A stretch of DNA of 33,299 bases, taken from a candidate division WOR-3 bacterium (GTDB taxonomy: Bacteria > Hydrothermota > Tepidihabitantia > Tepidihabitantales > Tepidihabitantaceae). The translations under genes and the position numbers were made by a program. The stretch covers positions 1 to 33,299 of the forward strand of contig VGIR01000030.1 of the NCBI GenBank assembly GCA_016867815.1, in the 5' to 3' direction. Every line of letters starts with the position of its first letter. The stretch's first letter is position 1. The notes below the pieces were generated by a model. The model saw only the letters and a program-made list of their open reading frames with translations, searched no databases and was not told where the DNA came from. Of the stretch, positions 1 through 6,428 are shown piece by piece.

Positions 1-90
1 CAATCCGCAATCTTCAATCTGCAATCTGCAATCTGAAATGTCCCCTGTGCCCCGTCTTTTGACTTCTGCAAACTTCAATCTACAATCTGG
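1..90 (+). repeat. Heptad repeat, CAATCTG words
   Basis: Positions 1-35 read as five consecutive 7-bp units: CAATCCG, CAATCTT, then CAATCTG three times. Two further units (CAATCTA, CAATCTG) lie near 76-89. The first array may continue beyond the left edge. It is the leftmost member of the short-period array family that fills the gaps in this window. No coding potential is seen. Confidence 0.85.
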
Positions 91-106
91 AGCCTGACAG
101 TGGTCG

Positions 107-179
107 GGGCCGTTAGCTCAGATGGAAGAGCACCTGATTTTTAATCCGGTGGCCGCAGGTTCGACTCCTGCACGGCCCA
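107..179 (+). tRNA. tRNA-Lys (anticodon TTT)
   Basis: The sequence folds into a full 73-nt cloverleaf. The acceptor stem is GGGCCGT paired with ACGGCCC, the D arm is GCTC/GAGC, the anticodon loop is TTTTTAA giving anticodon TTT, and the T arm is GCAGG-TTCGACT-CCTGC. The discriminator base is A179 and CCA is not encoded, because TCT follows. The anticodon stem (CCTGA with TCCGG) has one T-C mismatch at the 29-41 pair. Bases 162-179 are repeated downstream at 233-250. Confidence 0.95.
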
Positions 180-287
180 TCTACCGAACAACATAGGTAC
201 AGGATTCGTGCGGCCGCCCAAGCGGCCGATGGCGACTCCTGCACGGCCCATCTACTGAACAACATAGGTACAGGATTCGTGCGGCCG
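162..287 (+). repeat. Tandem duplication of tRNA-Lys 3' end and flank
   Basis: A 55-bp block at 162-216 recurs at 233-287 with one mismatch (C185 against T256), offset by 71 bp. The block holds the last 18 nt of the tRNA (part of the T loop, the 3' T stem and the 3' acceptor strand) plus 37 nt of flank. Sixteen bases separate the copies, and CGGCCG palindromes lie at the junction. tRNA 3' ends are typical integrase attachment sites, so the second copy could be a scar of an excised element. A simple tandem duplication is equally possible. No integrase is seen nearby. Confidence 0.85.
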
Positions 288-514
288 AACCGGGAGTCTA
301 TCCGCTCCTGCCCGGGCGAGTCGCTTCTAGTGAGCCGCGACCGCGGACGGTGCGTCAGGACGGCGGACCATCGAGGTTCAAGCTGTCGGCTTCATCCCGG
401 CTCCTCTGATTGCATCAGCACTACCCTTGCAGACCTCCCGCTCTTCTCCGAGGAAGACGCGGGTCTCGGCGGCGCCTGTCACCAGCAGCTAAGTCGTCAA
501 CAGTTGAGCAGATA

Positions 515-533
515 AGCGCGGGAAACCCGCGCT
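515..533. other. Perfect 8-bp hairpin
   Basis: AGCGCGGG, a 3-base AAA loop and CCCGCGCT form a perfect inverted repeat. No T tract follows on either strand, so it is not a standard intrinsic terminator. It lies just upstream of the promoter of the kinase gene. Apart from this hairpin and the direct repeats and promoter to its right, I see nothing convincing between 288 and 599; the short open frames there have no protein-like composition. Confidence 0.6.
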
Positions 534-535
534 GA

Positions 536-559
536 CGATGTCGCACCCCGATGTCGCAC
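536..559 (+). repeat. 11-bp direct repeat beside the promoter
   Basis: CGATGTCGCAC occurs at 536-546 and again at 549-559, a 13-bp period. The second copy ends 6 bp before the -35 hexamer at 566. Paired direct repeats in this position are typical of activator or response-regulator binding, but that role is inferred from position only. Confidence 0.6.
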
Positions 560-565
560 TTGGGG

Positions 566-593
566 TTGACAATGGCCAAGACCGCGGTATGAT
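566..593 (+). promoter_or_regulatory. Sigma-70-type promoter of the kinase gene (leaderless)
   Basis: A consensus TTGACA (566-571) is followed after 16 bp by TATGAT (588-593). The expected transcription start, about 7 nt downstream, coincides with the ATG at 600. The kinase mRNA would therefore be leaderless or nearly so. The ATG has no good Shine-Dalgarno sequence, which agrees. Confidence 0.7.
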
Positions 594-599
594 GGCGAG

Positions 600-3500
600 A
601 TGACGCGGGCCGGAACATTCCAGGCATCACAGCTGATCGCTGACCGCTACAAAGTAGTTGCCTGCCTCGGGGTGGGCGAAGTCACCGAAACGTACAAGGT
701 CAATGACACGGGCGCCAACCGCGTTGTGGCGCTCAAGATCCTGAGACCGGATACCCCGAAGGGGACAGAGCTACAGCTTCGGGCCGAGTTCTACAATCTC
801 TCGCGCTTCACGCATCCAGGCATTGTCGCCGCTTTCGACTACGTATCGACTCCTCAGCCCAGACCGTACTTCACGATGGAGTTCTTTGAAGGCCTCCCCA
901 TCAACGCGTTCTTTGCGGAGGGCTTCTCCCCCGGGCTGACAGCTGTCACGCTCCAGTTGCTGCACGCTTTGGACCGAATTCACGCCCAAAGCCTGATCCA
1001 CTGCGACCTGAAACCTCAGAACATACTCGTGGCCGAAGGGGACGGGGCGCCGCAAGCCAAGCTGCTCGATTTTGGCCTTGCGGGCCGGCCGTCGTCTTCG
1101 GAAGCAGCCGTACCGCGCGGGACTCTGGGCTATGTCGCGCCTGAGATACTCAAGGGCGTGGATGCCGACGCGCGCGCCGACCTGTACTCGCTCGGTCTCG
1201 TCCTCTACGAGGTCGTTACCGGACAGGGACCGGGCAAGGAGAAGGACCTCCACGCCTGGATGCGTATGCAGTATCGGACCGAGTTCAAAGCCCCGCGGGA
1301 GTTCGACAAAGGTATACCGGAGGAGTTCGAATCCCTGATTATGTCGATGCTCCAGCGGGAGCCGGAGCGAAGGCCGCGCTCTGCGGCAGCGGTGATCGAG
1401 CAGTTGTCCCGGCCCGGACACCGGCTGGATGCCGGCGGCGAGCCGCAGGACTACCCCCTGGCGGCGGGCTTCGTGGGCCGCAGCAAGGAACTGGAGAGCC
1501 TGCAGGAGATGCTGGAGGGCGCGAGCAAGGGTGGGGCATGCGTAGCCTGTGTGACGGGCGAGCGCGGCGTCGGTAAGAGCCGACTGCTTTCCGAGTCGAG
1601 GTTCGCGGCTCAACTCGAGGGAGCGACGATTGTCTCCTTCCAGCCTGCCTCGCCTGGTTCCCGACGCAGGTCGCTGGTGGAGCTGACCCTCGGCTACCTG
1701 GCTGCGTACTCCCCGGCCCCCTCCCCGAAGGACGACGGCAGCCCAGCCGCGACCCCCGCCGAGAAGTACCAGTTGTTTGAGGCTGCGGCGCACGGTCTTA
1801 AGGAACTGAGCTCGTCTCCTCGCGTGCCCCGCTGCCTCGTCCTGATGGTCGACGACTTCGAGCTCTACGACTCGACCAGTTACGAGTTCCTGCGCTACCT
1901 TACCTTCAGCCTTGGCAGCGAACGGCTTATGGTGCTGGTGGCCGGCGTGAACGAGCCCCACTTCCTCGAACTTGTCGGCGAGCTGACACGATCGAGCCAC
2001 TTCCGTCACGTGCCGCTGGCGCCGATGGAACGGGACGACGTCGAGGCTCTGCTGGCATCGCTCGTCGGCGAGATGGCAGGCAGCATCGTACTCACCGAGT
2101 GGCTGGTGCGCACCACCGGGGGGAACCCGCTCTTCGTCATCGAGGCCATTCGTTCCTTGATTGAAGGCGGCGTGCTCGCGCGGAGAGGCAGTCGCTGGAC
2201 GCTGCTGGAGGAGGCGCTGAACGAGTACAGCCCTCCGCATTCGGTTACCGACGTTCTCTACCGGAGATTGGAGGCCCTCTCCGCAGAGGAGCTGGACGTC
2301 CTGCGAGTGGGAGCGACCGCGGCCGGGCCGTTTTCGCTCGCGTTGCTGCAGGCGGTGTTGCGACAGGAAGAAGCGCCGCTGGTCCGTGTTGTCGCGAAGC
2401 TGCGGACGCTGGGCTTGCTGCGCGGCATCGTCACTAACGGCCAGGGGTCTTTCGTCGTGGCGAGCAAGATGCTGGAAGCAGCGGTGGCCGAGCGGATGGC
2501 GGTCCCGGAGCGGAAAGAGAGTCATCGTCGAGTTGCGCTGGCACTGGAACTGCTCCATCCGGAGAAAGAGGACAAGCCGCTCTACGACCTGGCGCATCAC
2601 TTCACGCAGGCGGGCGTCGAAGATCAGGCCTTCAGCTATTCGTTGCTGGCCGGAGCCCTGGCCCGAGAGAACCGGCTGAGCGAACAGGCGCTGGGCTACT
2701 ACGAGACCGCGCTCGCGCTTTCGGCTCAGGCGAAGTCCGCAGGGGAACGCGTGGAGCTGCTGGAGCGGGTGGGAGAACTGCGCGAGGCTACCGGGAGGTA
2801 CTCCGAGGCGGTTGCCGCCTATACGCAGGGAATGTCGTCGATCGCTGCCGACTCGGAACTGGCAGGTGACCGGCCGCTCGGGTCGCGATTCCTCCGGAAG
2901 CTCGGGCTCGTGCATCAGAAGCGGGGTCAGCACCAGGATGCACTGGACAGCTTCAATCAGGCGCTCCTCACACAGCCGGAGCGGCACGTACCTTCCTACA
3001 TCGATACTCTCAACGACATGGGCTGGTCACACATGGCACTCGGCGTCCTCGGCCGGGCCGAGTTCCTGCTCTCCGACGCTCTGCGACTAGCCGGCGGCCT
3101 GAAGAAGCTGGCACCGGACAGTCACTCCCGACTTGCGGCCCGCTCCTTCTACTGCCTGAGTGTACTGGCCTGGTCGCGGGGCGACGCCGTGCTCGCGCAG
3201 CAGCTGGTCGAACAGAGCCTCGACATCTACGGGACGATCCGGGACGACCATAGCGCCAGCGAGATAGGCCAGTTTCTGGCGACCCTCTGGTGGCGTCGTG
3301 GTGAGACGGAGAAGGCGAAGAAGCAATACCAGCGGTATCTCCCGGCGCAACGACGCTCGGGCGCGGTCAGTTTCCTGTTGCGGTCACTTCAGGGTCTGGG
3401 AATAATCTGCATGGACGAGAGCCGTTGGGAAGAGGCGCACGATCAGTTCACCGAAGCCCTCAACCTCGCCGAGCGGATCGGTGACTACGCGGCGATGGCC

Positions 3501-3854
3501 GATCTCAACATGAACCTCGGGCTGACGTGTGATGAGCAAGGCGAAGCGCGGCCGGTCGTCTCAATCATCACCGAGATTGAACTGCTCGGTTTCCCCCGGC
3601 TGACCCGTCAAGACGAATCCCGCATACAAACGCTGCTGTCCGGATTCACGGTCGTTGCGGTAGACGAGCGGATAGCGGGTCAGGCCGTTGTCCTCAAACG
3701 CCGGCACGGCATCAAGACCCCGGACGCCATCATCGCGGCCACCGCCCTGATCGAAAACGCTTGCCTGGTCACGCACGACCAAGACCTGCTGCAAAAGGTG
3801 CCCGAGATTCGGTCACTCAACCCGTTCGGGCGCAGCCCGCAGCCGGCAGCGTAG
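600..3854 (+). CDS. Ser/Thr protein kinase - AAA ATPase - TPR regulator, C-terminally fused to a PIN fragment
   Basis: This 1084-residue protein starts with a Hanks-type kinase at about residues 16-270. It has the Gly-rich loop LGVGEV (23-28), the VALK lysine K46, the catalytic loop HCDLKPQN with D136, DFG at 157-159 and an APE motif, so it should be active. A STAND/AAA module follows, with FVGR near 290, Walker A GERGVGKS (320-327) and Walker B VDD (417-419). About 330 residues of TPR-like helical repeats come next. The layout matches the soluble kinase-ATPase-TPR sensors common in large bacterial genomes. From about residue 985 the sequence changes to the C-terminal part of a VapC PIN domain (VSIITEIELL, then TPDAIIAATA), so the TPR array appears cut and fused. 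The gene stands alone and converges with the polysaccharide locus. A role in regulating that locus is possible but unproven. Confidence 0.93.
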   Translation: MTRAGTFQASQLIADRYKVVACLGVGEVTETYKVNDTGANRVVALKILRPDTPKGTELQLRAEFYNLSRFTHPGIVAAFDYVSTPQPRPYFTMEFFEGLPINAFFAEGFSPGLTAVTLQLLHALDRIHAQSLIHCDLKPQNILVAEGDGAPQAKLLDFGLAGRPSSSEAAVPRGTLGYVAPEILKGVDADARADLYSLGLVLYEVVTGQGPGKEKDLHAWMRMQYRTEFKAPREFDKGIPEEFESLIMSMLQREPERRPRSAAAVIEQLSRPGHRLDAGGEPQDYPLAAGFVGRSKELESLQEMLEGASKGGACVACVTGERGVGKSRLLSESRFAAQLEGATIVSFQPASPGSRRRSLVELTLGYLAAYSPAPSPKDDGSPAATPAEKYQLFEAAAHGLKELSSSPRVPRCLVLMVDDFELYDSTSYEFLRYLTFSLGSERLMVLVAGVNEPHFLELVGELTRSSHFRHVPLAPMERDDVEALLASLVGEMAGSIVLTEWLVRTTGGNPLFVIEAIRSLIEGGVLARRGSRWTLLEEALNEYSPPHSVTDVLYRRLEALSAEELDVLRVGATAAGPFSLALLQAVLRQEEAPLVRVVAKLRTLGLLRGIVTNGQGSFVVASKMLEAAVAERMAVPERKESHRRVALALELLHPEKEDKPLYDLAHHFTQAGVEDQAFSYSLLAGALARENRLSEQALGYYETALALSAQAKSAGERVELLERVGELREATGRYSEAVAAYTQGMSSIAADSELAGDRPLGSRFLRKLGLVHQKRGQHQDALDSFNQALLTQPERHVPSYIDTLNDMGWSHMALGVLGRAEFLLSDALRLAGGLKKLAPDSHSRLAARSFYCLSVLAWSRGDAVLAQQLVEQSLDIYGTIRDDHSASEIGQFLATLWWRRGETEKAKKQYQRYLPAQRRSGAVSFLLRSLQGLGIICMDESRWEEAHDQFTEALNLAERIGDYAAMADLNMNLGLTCDEQGEARPVVSIITEIELLGFPRLTRQDESRIQTLLSGFTVVAVDERIAGQAVVLKRRHGIKTPDAIIAATALIENACLVTHDQDLLQKVPEIRSLNPFGRSPQPAA
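3552..3854 (+). pseudogene. Truncated VapC-type PIN domain fused to the kinase gene
   Basis: Residues 985-1084 of the kinase ORF match the C-terminal two-thirds of VapC ribonucleases: VSIITEIELL, TPDAIIAATALIE, LVTHDQDLL and LNPFG. The N-terminal strand carrying the first catalytic aspartate (the LLDTN motif of VapC) is absent, and TPR sequence directly precedes PVVSI. No VapB antitoxin gene is nearby. Three of the four acidic PIN positions look present. I therefore expect no nuclease activity. The fragment is open and in frame, so it is translated as the tail of the kinase protein. Confidence 0.7.
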
Positions 3855-3915
3855 ACGCCGGCCCCGGTCCGCGAGTCCACTATGACGAACCCGCATGACC
3901 TTGGCTACGTGGTGC

Positions 3916-4160
3916 AGTTCCCGGTTGTTGGTTACTTGTTCCCCTTTTCGAGCACCTCTGCATTCTGACTTCGGCCGACCATGGCTTTTGCCTTTTGGCT
4001 TCTAGCTTCCAGCCTCTCGCTTCTCACTTCGCCTTGCCGCTTCGCTCGGTGCCCTTTGTGCCTTTGTGTCTTGGTGGTAAACTCCGTGTCCGCGGTTTTG
4101 GCTTCTGGCTTTTGGCTTCTGACTTGGTTCTGCGCTCTCGCCTCCAGCTTCTCACTTCGG
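3916..4160 (+). repeat. Heptad and octad word arrays
   Basis: A non-coding, pyrimidine-rich plus strand built of short-period words. Heptads occur at 3916-3943 (AGTTCCC, GGTTGTT, GGTTACT), about 3985-4045 (TTTTGCC, TTTTGGC, TTCTAGC, TTCCAGC) and about 4096-4126 (TTTTGGC, TTCTGGC). An 8-bp array (CTTTGTGC, CTTTGTGT, CTTGGTGG) lies near 4053-4076. Several frames stay open, but the translations are low-complexity. Confidence 0.75.
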
Positions 4161-4181
4161 TTGGCGGTTCATGCCGCCCGC

Positions 4182-4457
4182 CGAATCGTTGCGCGAAGCA
4201 CGTGGCGAAGTATGGGCAGAGGCACCGGCAGGTGTTTCATGAGCCGCGTCGTGCGTCGCGTCAACAGTCGTGTCCGTCGCTGAATCCTGAGCTGCATCGC
4301 AAGCTGCATCAGAAGTTGCTTGCCGCGCTGCGCCTTCCGTCGCTCGCGGAGTTGCTCCCGCCGTCGCTCCGGTCGTTTCTCGGGTCGTTGCTCGCGTCGA
4401 TTCTCGCGGACAAGCTTCAGTCGTTCGGTGCGTCGTCGCGTGCCGAGTTCTGTCTGC
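4182..4457 (+). repeat. 12-bp-period minisatellite (left array)
   Basis: About 23 consecutive 12-bp units fit one unbroken phase, for example CGTCGCTCGCGG, AGTTGCTCCCGC, CGTCGCTCCGGT, CGTTTCTCGGGT and CGTTGCTCGCGT. Units near the left end are more degenerate. I found no indel relative to the 12-bp phase. Reading frames on both strands stay open and give 4-residue periodic peptides (for example repeating RATT-like units on the minus strand), but nothing resembles a known protein. A related 12-bp array lies in opposite orientation at 30045-30380. Confidence 0.8.
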
Positions 4458-4555
4458 AGAAGCCGCCCACCAGGCGGCCCCTGGGCTGTCCACTCCCCGG
4501 CGGAATTGTGGTCCGGGCGCCATCTCATACCATACGTTGTGGCCACCGGGGTGCT

Positions 4556-4772
4556 GGTTCTTGGTTCTCGATTCGCGGTTCCAGATCCTCAGTTCTTGGT
4601 CCTTGGTTCTTGGTCCTTGGTCCTCGGTCTTCGGTCTTCAGTCTTCTGTCCTCGCTCCGCATTCATCCCTCATCACTCATCGTTCTCCTCACTCCTCACT
4701 CCTCACTCCTCCCTCCTCACTCCCCACTCATCGTTCATCACTCATCGTTCTCCTCGTTCCTCCGTCTTCAGT
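4556..4772 (+). repeat. Heptad array, 31 units
   Basis: Exactly 31 consecutive 7-bp units keep phase over 217 bp while the word drifts. It begins GGTTCTT, GGTTCTC, becomes GGTCCTT, GGTCTTC, then ACTCATC, TCACTCC and TCGTTCA, and ends CTTCAGT. A 7-bp period shifts the reading frame at every unit, so protein coding cannot explain the phase conservation. The plus strand is pyrimidine-rich. Confidence 0.9.
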
Positions 4773-4785
4773 GCCCGCCTCCCGC

Positions 4786-4820
4786 CATTTTGCATTTTGA
4801 TATTTGCATTCTGCAATTTG
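4786..4820 (+). repeat. Heptad array, CATTTTG words
   Basis: Five 7-bp units in phase: CATTTTG twice, ATATTTG, CATTCTG and CAATTTG. It is AT-richer than its surroundings. A few more TTTGGCT-type heptads follow near 4840-4862. Confidence 0.75.
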
Positions 4821-4883
4821 ACTTCGTCCCGTCCCCATCTTTGCCTTTTGGCTTCTGACTTGCGCCCCTTCACGCTGTCCCTG

Positions 4884-5044
4884 GTCCTTCGTCCTCACTC
4901 CTCAGTCCTCAGTCTTCCGTCTTCCCTCCTCCTTCATCCCTCATCACTCATCGTTGTCCTCTGCGCTCCTCATTCATCGCTCAGCATTCATCCCACTCCT
5001 CCCTCCTCACTCCTCCCTCCTCACTCCCCACTCATCGTTCATCG
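4884..5044 (+). repeat. Heptad array, 23 units, sharing a 41-bp exact copy
   Basis: Twenty-three 7-bp units in phase: GTCCTTC, GTCCTCA, CTCCTCA, GTCTTCC, CTCATCA, CTCATCG and so on, ending TTCATCG. Bases 5003-5043 are identical to 4699-4739 in the previous heptad array, a 41-bp exact direct repeat 304 bp apart. Confidence 0.88.
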
Positions 5045-5089
5045 TTGTTTTCGGCGTTCATCGGCGGATGATAGTTCCTCTTCCGAGCC

Positions 5090-5116
5090 ATCTGTGTAAT
5101 CTGCGAAATCTGCGGA
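5090..5116 (+). repeat. 9-bp word array
   Basis: Three 9-bp units: ATCTGTGTA, ATCTGCGAA and ATCTGCGGA. The reverse-complement word occurs near 29812-29840 on the other side of the island. From 5117 to the end of the acetyltransferase gene at 5199 I see nothing else. Confidence 0.75.
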
Positions 5117-5198
5117 TGATTCCGTTCTGCTCGTGCCAATCCAAAGTCGGCAATCCAAATGGCCTGCCTGACGTGTGCGGCGGAGACAAGGATACGCC

Positions 5199-5852
5199 TC
5201 ACATCTCGTCCTTTTCCGCGGGGCCATCAAGAACCCGAGCCGGGTTGCCCACAACCATGACGCCGGAGGGCACGTCGTGGTGGACGAGAGAGCCCGCTCC
5301 CACAACGCACCAAGCTCCGATGCACAGCCGCGGAGTAACCATGGCGCCGATACCAACCAGCGCCCCCTCACCTACGACTACCTGTCCGCCAAGCCGGACA
5401 CCGGGGGCGACGTGCGCGTAGTCGCCTATCAGGTTGTGGTGGTCGATACTGCAACCCGTATTGAGAAGGACACACGAACCGACTACTGAGCCCGGATTCA
5501 CGACCGCACCAGCGCAGACCGTTGTCCCAGGACCGATACTCACATCCCGAGCAATCACGGCATCAGGGTGCTGCGCTGTGGCGAGCCTCTCCCCGCTTCT
5601 GAGTAAGGGCTCGGTGATCCGTCGTCTTGTAGCATTATCCCCAATCGCAACGATGAATGCGTCATGGGCGACGCTGGCGAAGGCAGCCGTAGTCCCGAGG
5701 ACGGGAAGCCCCAGGACTTGTCGCCCGGATAGTGCGGGATTGTCATCGAGAAAGCCAATCGGCTCGACGGCAACCGTACGCTCACTCATCCGCAGCAGGA
5801 TGTCCGCGACCACCTGGCCATGTCCACCTGCACCGATGATCAACACTCGCAT
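5199..5852 (-). CDS. PglD/NeuD-family sugar O/N-acetyltransferase
   Basis: The 217-residue protein has the two-part build of PglD/NeuD enzymes. An N-terminal Rossmann-like UDP-sugar-binding part carries GAGGHG (7-12). A left-handed beta-helix of hexapeptide repeats spans about 100-205. The conserved SIDHH motif places histidines at 138-139 where PglD has its catalytic base. Such enzymes acetylate a UDP-amino sugar using acetyl-CoA in the cytoplasm. A strong Shine-Dalgarno (AAAGGAGGT, 5862-5870) lies inside the end of the upstream transferase gene, 9 nt before the ATG, so the two genes are coupled. It is the last gene of the operon. In other genomes PglC- and PglD-like genes often pair with a PLP aminotransferase, which is missing here. 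Confidence 0.9.
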   Translation of the reverse strand: MRVLIIGAGGHGQVVADILLRMSERTVAVEPIGFLDDNPALSGRQVLGLPVLGTTAAFASVAHDAFIVAIGDNATRRRITEPLLRSGERLATAQHPDAVIARDVSIGPGTTVCAGAVVNPGSVVGSCVLLNTGCSIDHHNLIGDYAHVAPGVRLGGQVVVGEGALVGIGAMVTPRLCIGAWCVVGAGSLVHHDVPSGVMVVGNPARVLDGPAEKDEM

Positions 5853-5855
5853 ACC

Positions 5856-6428
5856 CTATCGACCTCCTTTGAACTCCCCCGCCGTGGCATGCCCTTGCTG
5901 GGTGATGCCCTCGCGCCGCAGAACCTTCCAGGGCGTAAGAACGAGTATCTTAAGGTCAAGCCAAGATGACTGGTGATCTACGTACCAGACGTCGAATGCG
6001 AACTTCTGTTCCCAGGTGATTTCATTCCTGCCGTTGACCTGCGCCCATCCGGTAATGCCCGGCTTCACTTCGTGCCGCCTCAACTGCTCTGGCGTGTAAC
6101 GGTCGAGGTACTCCATCAGCAGTGGCCTCGGTCCGACAAGGCTCATGTCTCCCTTCAGCACGTTCCAGAGTTCGGGCAACTCGTCAATGCTATGCCGCCG
6201 CAGAAACCGCCCCAGCCCCGTGAGCCGCACCGCGTCCGTTCCGGTTCCGCTACGCATCGTGCGGAACTTCACCAGCCTGAAGGGCTTGCAGTGCAGTCCC
6301 GGCCTCTCCTGTACGAAGAATAAGGGAGAGCCCAACCTGACTCGCACCAACGCGGCAACTCCCGCCAGGACGGGCGAGAGCAGGAGCAACCCGAGGCCGG
6401 CACCACCAACGTCAATCAGCCGTTTCAT
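5856..6428 (-). CDS. PglC-like polyprenyl-phosphate phosphosugar transferase (initiating enzyme)
   Basis: A 190-residue small monotopic phosphoglycosyl transferase. It has an N-terminal hydrophobic re-entrant helix (about 8-30), KFRTM (54-58), the catalytic Asp-Glu pair in IDEL (D82-E83) and VGPRP (98-102). The length matches the PglC/WecP core without the extra membrane domain of WbaP. It moves a sugar-1-phosphate from UDP-sugar to undecaprenyl phosphate at the inner leaflet and so starts the repeat unit. Its ATG overlaps the stop of the upstream glycosyltransferase by 4 nt (ATGA). The sugar substrate cannot be read from sequence; an N-acetylated 6-deoxy-hexosamine is plausible given the PglD neighbour. 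Confidence 0.93.
   Translation of the reverse strand: MKRLIDVGGAGLGLLLLSPVLAGVAALVRVRLGSPLFFVQERPGLHCKPFRLVKFRTMRSGTGTDAVRLTGLGRFLRRHSIDELPELWNVLKGDMSLVGPRPLLMEYLDRYTPEQLRRHEVKPGITGWAQVNGRNEITWEQKFAFDVWYVDHQSSWLDLKILVLTPWKVLRREGITQQGHATAGEFKGGR

Noticed and set aside
515-533. Intrinsic terminator for the tRNA
   Set aside because: The hairpin is perfect but has no T tract, and it lies over 300 bp from the tRNA.
279-630. Small frames between the tRNA and the kinase promoter
   Set aside because: No Shine-Dalgarno, unusual composition, and overlap with promoter elements.
771-2987. 738-codon open frame on the minus strand opposite the kinase gene
   Set aside because: It lies wholly inside a gene with clear kinase and ATPase motifs. 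Its translation is Arg/Gln/His-rich without domains, as expected for an antisense frame in GC-rich DNA.
4152-4546. Ala/Thr-rich and Arg-rich minus-strand frames over the left 12-bp array
   Set aside because: Same cause: the repeat period is a multiple of three. Two overlapping frames are equally open, which argues against coding.
4556-5044. CRISPR array
   Set aside because: Units are 7 bp and drift continuously. There are no 24-40-bp identical repeats separated by unique spacers, and no cas genes.
3995-5099. Long plus-strand frames in the left repeat region
   Set aside because: The translations are Ser/His/Leu repeats produced by heptad and 12-bp arrays. No start context or family match is seen.
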